A stretch of 64,000 nucleotides of DNA, taken from the NCBI RefSeq assembly GCF_033283405.1, contig NZ_JAWMQR010000002.1, positions 713,946-777,945 on the forward strand, given 5' to 3'. Position 1 is the first letter of the stretch, and the number at the start of each line of letters is the position of its first letter. Under the pieces are notes generated by a model. That model was not told the DNA's origin. It worked only from the letters and a program-made list of their open reading frames with translations, and did no database searches. A program made the translations under genes and the position numbers. The stretch comes from Halioxenophilus sp033283405 (GTDB taxonomy: Bacteria > Pseudomonadota > Gammaproteobacteria > Pseudomonadales > Cellvibrionaceae). Below are positions 18,110 to 26,321 of this stretch, piece by piece.

Positions 18110-18571
18110 TATTGTGAACCTGCTTAAGAATTATTGACTGAGAGAATTATTGGTATTTTTTTAGTTGTAATAGGGCGAGAGTCTGAATCTCGAACCGGGC
18201 CGATTATAAACCCCTCTCGCCTCCCTGCATAACCGTGATAAGAAAGTTATTTGCGTGCCGGGGCGATGACCTGCCCAGCAGCACCATTTTATATATTGAA
18301 CACCTTCACAACTGTCATTCAGCCTTTACCATGGCGCGTTAGCGCTGGTTGGAAGCTCCGTCGCCCGGGTATTGGCAATCAGGTCATTGGGCCGTTGATG
18401 GCAGTTGATGATTCGTTGGTCATCTTGGTTTCCATGGCAGAGGTTGAAGGGGAGCGACAACTGGGCAGATCAGCCGCCAGCTAGTGAGCAACCACCGTTG
18501 CGCAGTGCGCGGTGCCAGCGACGCGCTCCGGGTTAACGTATCAATCAGGCCGACTAGCTGCCGGCCCTTGG
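18110..18571. other. Intergenic region with receptor promoter; otherwise unassigned
   Basis: About 460 bases. The 70 bases next to the receptor are AT-rich and probably carry its promoter. Bases 18300-18571 are GC-rich and look like former coding sequence, but no frame resembles a known family. Confidence 0.35.
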
Positions 18572-20197
18572 CTAACGCACCGAAATCTGCACATAGCAAG
18601 GCAGTTCCGGTTGATGTAACACCTGCTGTTGGGCAGTGACCATTTCGACGGCCTCCGCCAAGGGGGCACCGGTACCCAGGTTGCGGGCGTAACGTGGGTG
18701 AGCGCCGCTGGCCACCAGCAAACGCAGGCGGTGGCCCCGGCGCAGGCGATAGGCGGTGGGCCAACAGTCGATGGTCACCAGGCGCACGCCCGCACTATTG
18801 GCCGGTGGTTGCCCCGGCCGCAGACGGCGGTAGCCATCGCAAATGTGCACCGCCACCCCACGCCGATCGACATCACACAGGCAGACAAAAAAGTCGGTAT
18901 CGGCGCGGTCGCTGTGCACCGCCAGCTGCACGCTGACCGCGCCCAGCAGGTCGAGATCATCGCTTACGGCCTCGGCGCTGTAGCTGAGCACATCGGCGCG
19001 TTGCTCGAGGGCGGTCATCACCGGTTTTTTACTGCTGCCCATCACCATGGGCCCGTGCAGCGCCGGCGTGGGGTCGGCCGGATCATAGGTATAGCCGCGC
19101 GCGCCTTCGTCACTGGCGGGCGGCGTCTCACTCAGCCTGCCATCGGCGTGTAGATAGAGAGTGTTGGTTTGCACCCCCGGCGGCGGCCAGCTGGGTAGCT
19201 CCAGCCACTGTTTGGCCACCTGCAGATAGGCGCGTACCGGCGCACGGCCGGCGAAGGGCTCCGCTCCGCGACGGCAATTGCCGAATAACCCTGCCGCCTG
19301 GCGCAACCCCTCAATCATGCCGCCCGGGGTGAAGTGGGCCCAGGGGCCAATGGTCAGCCAGGCGCGCTTGCCGGCCGCCTGGGCGGCCTGAAAATCGCGA
19401 ATCTGGTAGGGCAGAAAGACATCCTGCCAGCCGGCCACCAGTGCCACCGGTGCCTGCAGCTGGCCGATGGCGTCGCTGTAGTTCATAGCCGCCCACCAGG
19501 GGTCGCTGGGCTCGGCGTGCTCCAGCCACTGTTGCCACCAGGGGGCAGGCCGACCAAAAGCGATCTTATCCATACTGCCCAAAGGCAGGTGGCCATGGGC
19601 GTCGTCCAAACTTCCCGCTTTGGGCCGCTCCATTTTGGCACCGGGCTCGGTCATGGCCATCTCAATCTGCGTCCAGCCCAAGGTGCCGGCCTGAGTGAAG
19701 CCGCCACCGCCGAGAATCTCATCTTTGAAGTTACTCAGAGTCACCTGCAACACCAGGCCGCTGAGCAGATCCGGCCGGCCGCTGGCCATGGCCCAACCGG
19801 CGTTGCCCAGGTAGCTGGCGCCAAAGGCAAACACCTGCCCGGAACACCAGGGCTGGGCGTGCAGCCAGGCCAGGGTATCGGCGCCGTCGTCGCGCTCCTG
19901 GTGCATGGGGTTTAACTCACCGCCGGAGCCGGCGGTTCCACGCACGCTCTGCAACAGCACCGGCAGGCCGCGCTCGGCCAGCAGCGCCGCCATCAGGCCA
20001 AACAGCGCCTCCCGGCCGTAGGGGCTGCGCATAATCACCACCGGCCCCGGCTCATCGCCTGCCAGGTGGTAGTAATCGGCCAGCAAGCTAACGCCGTCGC
20101 GCATGGGCACCGATAGCCCTTTATCGATCAATAACTTACCGGGTTGCTTTGCCGGCAGGCGCAAAAGCCGGCCCAGAATCCACCGTAGCAGTGCCAA
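18572..20197 (-). CDS. CocE/NonD-type alpha/beta hydrolase
   Basis: Hydrolase of 541 aa in the X-Pro dipeptidyl-peptidase/CocE family. N-terminal alpha/beta domain: catalytic Ser in FGASYLGN near residue 125, Asp in AGWQDVF near residue 255 and His in GPWAHF near residue 284. The C-terminal half is the jelly-roll domain typical of CocE. The start is TTG 20197 with GAGG five bases upstream. Family members hydrolyse esters or amides; beside aromatic catabolism genes an aromatic ester substrate is possible but unproven. Confidence 0.85.
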   Translation of the reverse strand: MALLRWILGRLLRLPAKQPGKLLIDKGLSVPMRDGVSLLADYYHLAGDEPGPVVIMRSPYGREALFGLMAALLAERGLPVLLQSVRGTAGSGGELNPMHQERDDGADTLAWLHAQPWCSGQVFAFGASYLGNAGWAMASGRPDLLSGLVLQVTLSNFKDEILGGGGFTQAGTLGWTQIEMAMTEPGAKMERPKAGSLDDAHGHLPLGSMDKIAFGRPAPWWQQWLEHAEPSDPWWAAMNYSDAIGQLQAPVALVAGWQDVFLPYQIRDFQAAQAAGKRAWLTIGPWAHFTPGGMIEGLRQAAGLFGNCRRGAEPFAGRAPVRAYLQVAKQWLELPSWPPPGVQTNTLYLHADGRLSETPPASDEGARGYTYDPADPTPALHGPMVMGSSKKPVMTALEQRADVLSYSAEAVSDDLDLLGAVSVQLAVHSDRADTDFFVCLCDVDRRGVAVHICDGYRRLRPGQPPANSAGVRLVTIDCWPTAYRLRRGHRLRLLVASGAHPRYARNLGTGAPLAEAVEMVTAQQQVLHQPELPCYVQISVR

Positions 20198-20249
20198 GGG
20201 AACCTCGCTTAGTCGGGTAGGACAATCGGGTTAAAAGAGGTAAATGGGG

Positions 20250-20681
20250 TTAATGAGCTTCGTAGACGACGATAGAGACATTGCCGGTATTCAGATCCGG
20301 CTCCAGAGTCGCGACATAGACCGAGTGGTTGAGCCACTCGTGGGGGCCTTCGGGCGCAATAAAACGGGGTTGGGTGATCATCCGCAACGAGGCGGGATCG
20401 AGCATCTGGCTGGCGCCATTGAACACCTGAATGATGGTGCCGTCGGCGGCTTTGATGGCGTAGCGGGCATCAACCACAAAGTGGCCATCGCTCAGGCGCA
20501 CCGCCCAATCGGTGCCACCGGGCAGAACCTCACCCTGCAACCGAGGGCCGCTGATTTCACCGCCGGTGATGGCGATCATCATAGCGTCGCCACCGCGGAT
20601 TTTACCGAGCGGCAGCGGTGCCTCGCAGGTGACCATTAAAGAAAACAGTTCCGTCAATTGTGGTGGTTGTGCAACGGCCAC
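20250..20681 (-). CDS. DUF3237 family protein
   Basis: Protein of 143 aa matching the DUF3237 beta-barrel pattern: LTELFSLMVTCEAPLPLG, then GGEISGPRLQGEVLPGGTDW, then DARYAIKAADGTII. I start it at GTG 20681 because AAGGAG lies six bases before it; the longer open frame upstream lacks family resemblance. It precedes the CocE-type gene by 52 nt in the same direction, so the two may be co-transcribed. The family has no firm biochemical function; it is often seen near aromatic compound metabolism. Confidence 0.75.
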   Translation of the reverse strand: MAVAQPPQLTELFSLMVTCEAPLPLGKIRGGDAMMIAITGGEISGPRLQGEVLPGGTDWAVRLSDGHFVVDARYAIKAADGTIIQVFNGASQMLDPASLRMITQPRFIAPEGPHEWLNHSVYVATLEPDLNTGNVSIVVYEAH

Positions 20682-20846
20682 GTGTCGCTCCTTATTATGA
20701 TTATTTTTAAAATGGACAATCGCTGTGCTGTCAGGATCGCCGGCAATACCCCAGTTTTGGCCTGCGGCCTTGGTGCGGCGATCAACCAAATAACAGCCCC
20801 GCACCAAGGCAAAAGGCCGATGCCGGGGAGGCGCTATAGTAACCAA

Positions 20847-22430
20847 CTATTCGAATTCAGGGTTAGAAGCAATGCACGCCTCTGGCTGCAGCCGCGGCGC
20901 CTGTCCCTGTTTGGCCAAACGCTGATTGAGACTGTCGGCAGACATGGGCCGGCCAAAGTGCCACCCCTGGCCGTAGTGTGCTCCGGCTTTGGCAACAATC
21001 AGTTTCTGGGCTTCGGTCTCTACCCCCTCCGCCACGGCGCACACCCCCAGCTTGCCGACGATATCCATAATGGTGGAGATCATCGAGGTCTTCAGCCCCT
21101 CGGTAGTGATGTCTTGAACAAAGCTGCGGTCGATTTTCAACTGCTGGAAATTAATGTGTTTCAGGTTTTTCAGATTGGAGTAGCCGGTGCCGAAATCGTC
21201 AATGGAGAGGTAGTAACCAGCATCCACCAATGCCTGCAACTGGTCGCGCGCCGACTGGCCATCGATGTACTCATTCTCAATAATCTCCAGGCCGATACTG
21301 AAGCGGTTGTTCTGCAGGGCGGCGTTGGCGACCAGTGCCGCGCCATGGCCGGCCTCCAAGTCGCCGGGGAAAATATTAAAGGCCACCGTAAAGCCCGCCG
21401 GCAGATCAGGCTGGGCCTCCAGCTCGGCAATCACCCGGCTAAACATCGCCTCCGAAAACTGCCAGGTGAGCCCCTCACTACGCAGTAGCGGAATAAAAAC
21501 ATCCGGCGTCAGCGCCCCCTGGGAATCCTCAAACCGGGCCAGTGCTTCGCAACCAACAATCTGGCCACTGCTTAACTCCACCACCGGTTGGTAGAGCCAG
21601 TAGAACTTGCCCTGGCGCAACCCCTGTTTTATACGGAAACGATCAGAACGGCGTGTTTGCAGAGCTAAATTAACGATGGTACCGGCCCCCGCCGCCGCCA
21701 GCAGGCAGAGCAACAGGGCGAAGGCGAGCACCAGAACGTTGCGCCGCACAAACTCGCGCAGCGAGGTTTTTACCGCCAGGCAGTAGTACTCCACCTCGCC
21801 ACTGCAACTGATTGCCATACCGCCGTAGTATTTAGAGACACTCTCCACCAGCCCCACCAGGCCGGGCTCGCCGGCCAGATGAAAGGTCTGACCACGGTTA
21901 TCAAAATAGAGCTCCCAAGTCACCCGTTGCGGATCGGTAATATCGAGTCGGGCCGGGTCGACCACCGCCACCACCGAGTCGCCCCCCACCAACACCACCG
22001 CCACTTCGCGGTCATCAAACAGTTGCAGCATGTAGTGTGGTTTCGACCAGATACTCGACCCCTTGGGGCCGACAAAATCGGGCGGCCCCAAGGCCACGGG
22101 TTGCGCAAGTTCACCGACGCTGGCGCTACAGAAGAGTTGATTGTTTTGGATCAGGCCGAGATCCAACAGATATTGGCTGTCGAACAGCGCCCGACGCAGG
22201 GCGGTGATGTTGGCGGTGGAACAGCTGTGATCGCCATTCTGCTCCAGTTGGCCGATTTTCGCCTCGGGCTCATGGGCCGCCTGTTGAAAGCGCTGCATCA
22301 GATCCTCGGAGTAACCGCTATTCTCCGAACGTAAAGATAGGTTGGCCGCCAGCCCCAAACAGAGCAGAGCGATAAGAAAAACGCCGGTTGAGGCATAGAT
22401 TGAATAGATTCTGGTGGGATGAACAGGCAT
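20847..22430 (-). CDS. Cyclic-di-GMP phosphodiesterase with CSS and EAL domains
   Basis: Membrane protein of 527 aa: first membrane segment (about 13-32), periplasmic domain with the CSS-type motif (CSTANITALRR near residue 69) and a second Cys near 101, second membrane segment (about 232-252), and a cytoplasmic EAL domain. EAL signatures are present: CEALARF near residue 294, the DDFGTGYSN loop near residue 416 and EGVET near 469, so the enzyme looks active. Such proteins degrade c-di-GMP in response to periplasmic redox state. No partner cyclase is in the window. Confidence 0.88.
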   Translation of the reverse strand: MPVHPTRIYSIYASTGVFLIALLCLGLAANLSLRSENSGYSEDLMQRFQQAAHEPEAKIGQLEQNGDHSCSTANITALRRALFDSQYLLDLGLIQNNQLFCSASVGELAQPVALGPPDFVGPKGSSIWSKPHYMLQLFDDREVAVVLVGGDSVVAVVDPARLDITDPQRVTWELYFDNRGQTFHLAGEPGLVGLVESVSKYYGGMAISCSGEVEYYCLAVKTSLREFVRRNVLVLAFALLLCLLAAAGAGTIVNLALQTRRSDRFRIKQGLRQGKFYWLYQPVVELSSGQIVGCEALARFEDSQGALTPDVFIPLLRSEGLTWQFSEAMFSRVIAELEAQPDLPAGFTVAFNIFPGDLEAGHGAALVANAALQNNRFSIGLEIIENEYIDGQSARDQLQALVDAGYYLSIDDFGTGYSNLKNLKHINFQQLKIDRSFVQDITTEGLKTSMISTIMDIVGKLGVCAVAEGVETEAQKLIVAKAGAHYGQGWHFGRPMSADSLNQRLAKQGQAPRLQPEACIASNPEFE

Positions 22431-22666
22431 ACCGTTCTCAAACTTCCTTCCATTGCACAGTCTGGTAATGCAATTTATCGGCCCCTATAGATCTCTAACA
22501 GGCAAATTGGCAATCTGACTGATGGGCCTTGGCGCACGCCGTCGGCCGCAGAATCCGTTCCTGTTGCTGCCGACTATTAATTTAATTATGGGCCGGCAAA
22601 CGAGTGGGTTAGAGTAATGCTTTGTACGCCATGATGCCAGTCTCACAGATGATGAGCAGCAAACCA

Positions 22667-23119
22667 TCAAGGGTAATATCGTTGGTTTATGTATTTAAAG
22701 GTGCCGTTGACCACCATGAGTAGCTGTTCATCCGAGCGCACCTCACACTGGCAATGGCCAATCTCACCCTCGCCCTGCTTGATAGAGACCAGCGCCTCCA
22801 CCCAGTGGTTGGCGGTCAACTCCGCCACCCGTTCCAAATTGAGACTGACCGTCACCACACTCTGTTGGCAGTTCCGGCTCTCCACCAGGGAGCGCCCCAG
22901 AGCCACATCGGCCAGGGTGGCCAACACACCATCGTGCACCAGGCCATTTTCATCGCAATGACGCGCCTCAAGCCAAAGGCCCAACTGAATTACCGCAGTT
23001 CCCCGCTTGCGATAGAAAGGCCCCAGCAGCTCCATAAAGGGCATCTTTGACGTATCAAAGAGTTCAAAACCAGGAGGCACCCTCGCTGGCTCGTCACCTA
23101 AACTCACCGGACTATTCAC
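22667..23119 (-). CDS. Hotdog-fold thioesterase (PaaI-like) A
   Basis: Hotdog protein of 150 aa. The segment GLVHDGVLATLADVALGRSL around residue 60 corresponds to the PaaI/4-hydroxybenzoyl-CoA thioesterase signature, with HDG in place of the usual HGG. The start is a GTG with only a weak ribosome site, so it is uncertain. It forms a pair with the next upstream gene, with which it shares the PFxxLLGPFYRK and GTFKYI patterns; both likely arose by duplication. Confidence 0.75.
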   Translation of the reverse strand: MNSPVSLGDEPARVPPGFELFDTSKMPFMELLGPFYRKRGTAVIQLGLWLEARHCDENGLVHDGVLATLADVALGRSLVESRNCQQSVVTVSLNLERVAELTANHWVEALVSIKQGEGEIGHCQCEVRSDEQLLMVVNGTFKYINQRYYP

Positions 23120-23140
23120 CCTAATTGGCTACGCCTACTA

Positions 23141-23563
23141 TCAATCGGTGGCACGCGGGGTGATAAATTTAAAGGAGCCGCTGGCCATCATGATGAGCCG
23201 CTCGCCCTCTTTAATCTCGCAAGTGGCAAAGCCAACACTGCCCTGACCCTTTTTAATTTGCACATGAGCTTCCAGCCAGTCGCCCTCGTAGGCGGTGCCG
23301 ATATAGTCCAGGTGCAGGCTGATGGTAAAGGCACGTTTATCGTCGCCCAGATGCTGCACCAGCGCGCGCACTGCGGCGACGTCAGCAAGGGTGGCCAGCA
23401 GACCGCCGTGCACCGTAGCCAGGGAGTTGCAGTGCTGTTTCTCTATCAACATACCCAAGTGCAACACCTCGGCACCTACCTTGTGGTAGACCGGACCAAT
23501 CAGCTGAAAAAAGGGGATATCGAAATCAATCGGCTCGTAACCGGCGGGAATTTCCTTGGCCAT
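23141..23563 (-). CDS. Hotdog-fold thioesterase (PaaI-like) B
   Basis: Hotdog thioesterase-like protein of 140 aa with the signature ATVHGGLLATLADVAAVRAL near residue 54 and an intact HGG. AGGAG precedes the ATG by 9 bases. It is transcribed first, 21 nt ahead of thioesterase A. Likely role by family: hydrolysis of aryl-CoA or acyl-CoA thioesters, which would suit the CoA-dependent hydroxycinnamate route nearby. Confidence 0.8.
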   Translation of the reverse strand: MAKEIPAGYEPIDFDIPFFQLIGPVYHKVGAEVLHLGMLIEKQHCNSLATVHGGLLATLADVAAVRALVQHLGDDKRAFTISLHLDYIGTAYEGDWLEAHVQIKKGQGSVGFATCEIKEGERLIMMASGSFKFITPRATD

Positions 23564-23766
23564 GTGGGACTGCTCCTAACTGCGGGACTGCAACTACATT
23601 GGGAAAAACGCTAACCTTGCCTGCATCGCGGCCTTTGGGCAAGTGGAGATTACCATCGAGCAAGTCCACTGACGGTCGTCCGGCAACTCATGGCCGCACG
23701 CGTAGTCCATACTCTGTCACCACCCATATTTAGCACCTGCTGCAGGCACAACAATGGAGAACAGCC

Positions 23767-24681
23767 ATGTCCACCGAGGTAGAGTCCCAGCCACCCGCAT
23801 CCAACCAACGCCCTATTCCCCAGGAGGCCTTTGACTGGTACGACGAATACGCCCACGGCCTGATCGACCGGCGCACCTTTCTCACCCGCCTAACCGGCCT
23901 GGCGGCGCTCGGTTTTAGCCTCACCACCCTCACCGGCGCCCTGTTGCCCAACTACGCCCTGGCCGAACAGGTCTCTTTTAACGACCCCCAGATCAAAGCC
24001 ACCTATCTGAAATTCAGCTCTCCGCAAGGCAGTAGTGAAGGCCAGGGCTATTTTGTGCAGCCGGCCAACCTAAGTGGTAAAGCACCAGTGGTGTTGGTGG
24101 TGCACGAGAACCGCGGCCTCAACCCCTATATCAAGGATGTGGCCCGACGCCTGGCAAAGCAGGGGTTTGTCGCCTTCGCCCCGGATGGCCTCTACCCACT
24201 GGGTGGCTACCCCGGCAATGACGACGACGGCCGTGCCCTGCAGGCGATGATGAATCGGAAAGTATTGGAGGAAGACTTCATCGCCGCCGCCCTGTTTTTA
24301 AAGGAGCACTCGCTGAGCAACGGCAAGCTGGGTGCGGTCGGCTTCTGCTTTGGTGGCTACATCGTCAATATGCTGGCCGCCACCATCCCCAATGAGCTCG
24401 ACGCCGCCGTCCCCTTCTACGGCACCCCCGCCGCCGAACCACTTCGCAAAAATGTGCGCGGGCCGCTTATGCTGCAGTTTGGCGGCCTCGATAGACGCGT
24501 CAATGAGACCTGGCCGGGCTACGAAAAAGCCTTAAAAGCCAACGGCGCCGACTATATCGCCTATACCTACGACGGGGTTTACCACGGCTTCCACAACGAC
24601 TCCACCAGCCGCTACTCCGAGCCTGAAGCCGAGCTGGCCTGGCGAAGAACACTGGAGTTTTTTAAAGCCAAGCTGGCCTGA
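23767..24681 (+). CDS. Exported dienelactone-hydrolase family protein
   Basis: Protein of 304 aa with a twin-arginine-like signal (DRRTFLTRLTGLAALG, residues about 37-52) and a dienelactone hydrolase domain. The triad is visible: Cys in VGFCFGGY near residue 196, Asp in GGLDRR near 244 and His in VYHGFHND near 276; the Glu of VHENRG near 116 is also conserved. Members hydrolyse lactones or esters; here it should act in the periplasm. It is the only + strand gene between 13.7 and 50 kb, divergent from the thioesterases. Confidence 0.85.
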   Translation: MSTEVESQPPASNQRPIPQEAFDWYDEYAHGLIDRRTFLTRLTGLAALGFSLTTLTGALLPNYALAEQVSFNDPQIKATYLKFSSPQGSSEGQGYFVQPANLSGKAPVVLVVHENRGLNPYIKDVARRLAKQGFVAFAPDGLYPLGGYPGNDDDGRALQAMMNRKVLEEDFIAAALFLKEHSLSNGKLGAVGFCFGGYIVNMLAATIPNELDAAVPFYGTPAAEPLRKNVRGPLMLQFGGLDRRVNETWPGYEKALKANGADYIAYTYDGVYHGFHNDSTSRYSEPEAELAWRRTLEFFKAKLA

Positions 24682-24695
24682 TCCCAAGCGCATCC

Positions 24696-24734
24696 CCGGC
24701 AATCCCCCAAAACGGTTAACTTCGGGATTGCCGG
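24696..24734. terminator. Hairpin after the dienelactone-hydrolase gene
   Basis: CCGGCAATCCC at 24696-24706 pairs perfectly with GGGATTGCCGG at 24724-24734 around a 17-base loop. There is no T run, so it may be a weak terminator or a transcript-stabilising stem between this gene and the convergent MFS gene. Confidence 0.5.
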
Positions 24735-24850
24735 CGCGCTAAAGCCGGCGGCGATGGCATTGTCATTGGCCACTGCCGGAAATCTCCGTCAACAGAGCGA
24801 CAATGCAAACCAGGGAATTGCTATAACAGAAAGGCAACCGGTGGGAAAAT

Positions 24851-26149
24851 TTAACCCGTGCTTCTGGGCAGCAGCATTAAAGCGCCAGCCGCCAGCAGGG
24901 AACCCAATGCCATCAATAACGCGACCGTCCCCAGCGAGTGACCCGCCGCAAATAGAAAACCAGCGACGATCGGCCCTAAGGCAGCACCTCCACGGCCGGC
25001 GCCAATGACTAAACCGGTACCGCCCGCTCGCACCCGCGCCGGAAAAGATTGTGCGAAAATCGCATACAAGCCAACCACCGCCGCATTGGTAAAGAAGCCG
25101 GCCAGCGCCGCGTAGAAAGTAAGCTCCTGTAAATTACCCGGCACCATCCCAAACACCACTACCATGACCGCGGCAAAAACCAGAGTCCCCAAGACAAGAT
25201 GGCGGATATCAAATTTATGGGTAAGAAAACTGAGCAGCAGTGAACCAATTACACCACCAATATTGGCCCACACCAGCACGCCGCCAGCGGTGGCTGGCGC
25301 ATAGCCCATATCCACCACAATTTTGGGAATCCACTTCAAGATAAAATAGAAAGTCATAATGTGCGTAAAGTAGGCTGCGGTTAACACCAAGGTGATGCGC
25401 CTCAACTCCGGCGACAATAGTTCACGAATGCCCACTTTATGTTGCACAACCGCTTCGGGCAGCGAATGGATTACGCCTCTACCCATTTTTTTGAAAACCA
25501 AATTAATTCGTGCCAGTGCATTTGGGGGCCGACGATGGCTAAGGTACTCGATAGACTCCGGCAGAAAAAACCAAACCAGCGGCAAAAATGTTAACGTCAA
25601 CAGCGCACCAAATAGGAATACCGCCCGCCATTCAAAGTAGACCAACAGAACAGAGACCACAGAACCACCAAAAATGGCACCCAGCGGGTAGCCCGCCGCC
25701 ATCCAGGCGACCACCATATTGCGCCACTGCTTATTGGAAAACTCCGCCACCATAGCATTGGTGGCCGCCAACATACCGCCAATACCTAGGCCGGTAAACA
25801 GACGCACCAAAGAGAGGTTAATCACATTGCTGGCAGCAGCGGCCAGCAACATCCCGGAAGCCATCAACACCAAACAGGCCACAATAATCGGTTTGCGACC
25901 AATGCGATCGGCCAGGTTACCCAACAACACCGAACCAATCGCCATACCGACCAGCTCCATGGACAATACGATCCCAAGAGCAGCGCGATCTATCCCCCAA
26001 TTGGCAGCAATACCCGGGGCGGCAAAGCTGATCGCCAAAACATCAAAACCATCCAGTGCGGTTAAGCCAATACCTAAAATCACCACCACAATTTGCAGTC
26101 GGCTCATGGTGGATTGAGCAATAACCTCACAGGGATTGGCACTGTCCAT
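24851..26149 (-). CDS. MFS aromatic acid transporter (AAHS type), hydroxycinnamate side
   Basis: Twelve-helix transporter of 432 aa from the aromatic acid:H+ symporter family. The diagnostic DGFDVLAISFAAPGIA lies in helix 1 and the loop 2-3 motif GNLADRIGRKP near residue 84. It follows the TonB receptor, MarR and hydroxycinnamate genes on the same strand, so it probably imports hydroxycinnamates, vanillate or related acids across the inner membrane. A second AAHS protein at 46055 shares the same first-helix motif but belongs to the gallate unit. Confidence 0.88.
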   Translation of the reverse strand: MDSANPCEVIAQSTMSRLQIVVVILGIGLTALDGFDVLAISFAAPGIAANWGIDRAALGIVLSMELVGMAIGSVLLGNLADRIGRKPIIVACLVLMASGMLLAAAASNVINLSLVRLFTGLGIGGMLAATNAMVAEFSNKQWRNMVVAWMAAGYPLGAIFGGSVVSVLLVYFEWRAVFLFGALLTLTFLPLVWFFLPESIEYLSHRRPPNALARINLVFKKMGRGVIHSLPEAVVQHKVGIRELLSPELRRITLVLTAAYFTHIMTFYFILKWIPKIVVDMGYAPATAGGVLVWANIGGVIGSLLLSFLTHKFDIRHLVLGTLVFAAVMVVVFGMVPGNLQELTFYAALAGFFTNAAVVGLYAIFAQSFPARVRAGGTGLVIGAGRGGAALGPIVAGFLFAAGHSLGTVALLMALGSLLAAGALMLLPRSTG

Positions 26150-26279
26150 AATTCTGTTTTATCTCTTATTATTTTTTCAAAAACGATCTATCGGCAGGCA
26201 GGCTTGGACGATACCATAGCATCACCCACCTTGCCTAAGGCTTGTTACAGCAACAACATCAACGCACTAAATAATCGTG

Positions 26280-26300
26280 CCCGCAGCAAAAAACTGCGGG
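26280..26300 (-). terminator. Hairpin after TonB receptor 2
   Basis: CCCGCAG and CTGCGGG form a 7-bp stem around a 7-base loop that is T-rich on the minus strand. It lies 22 nt downstream of the receptor stop. No clear T tract follows, so termination is only likely. Confidence 0.45.
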
Positions 26301-26321
26301 CCGATCGTTAACACAACAGAT

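Noticed and set aside
23767..24681. Consideration as a cytosolic catechol-pathway dienelactone hydrolase
   Set aside because: It has an export signal and there is no chlorocatechol or ortho-cleavage gene in the window.
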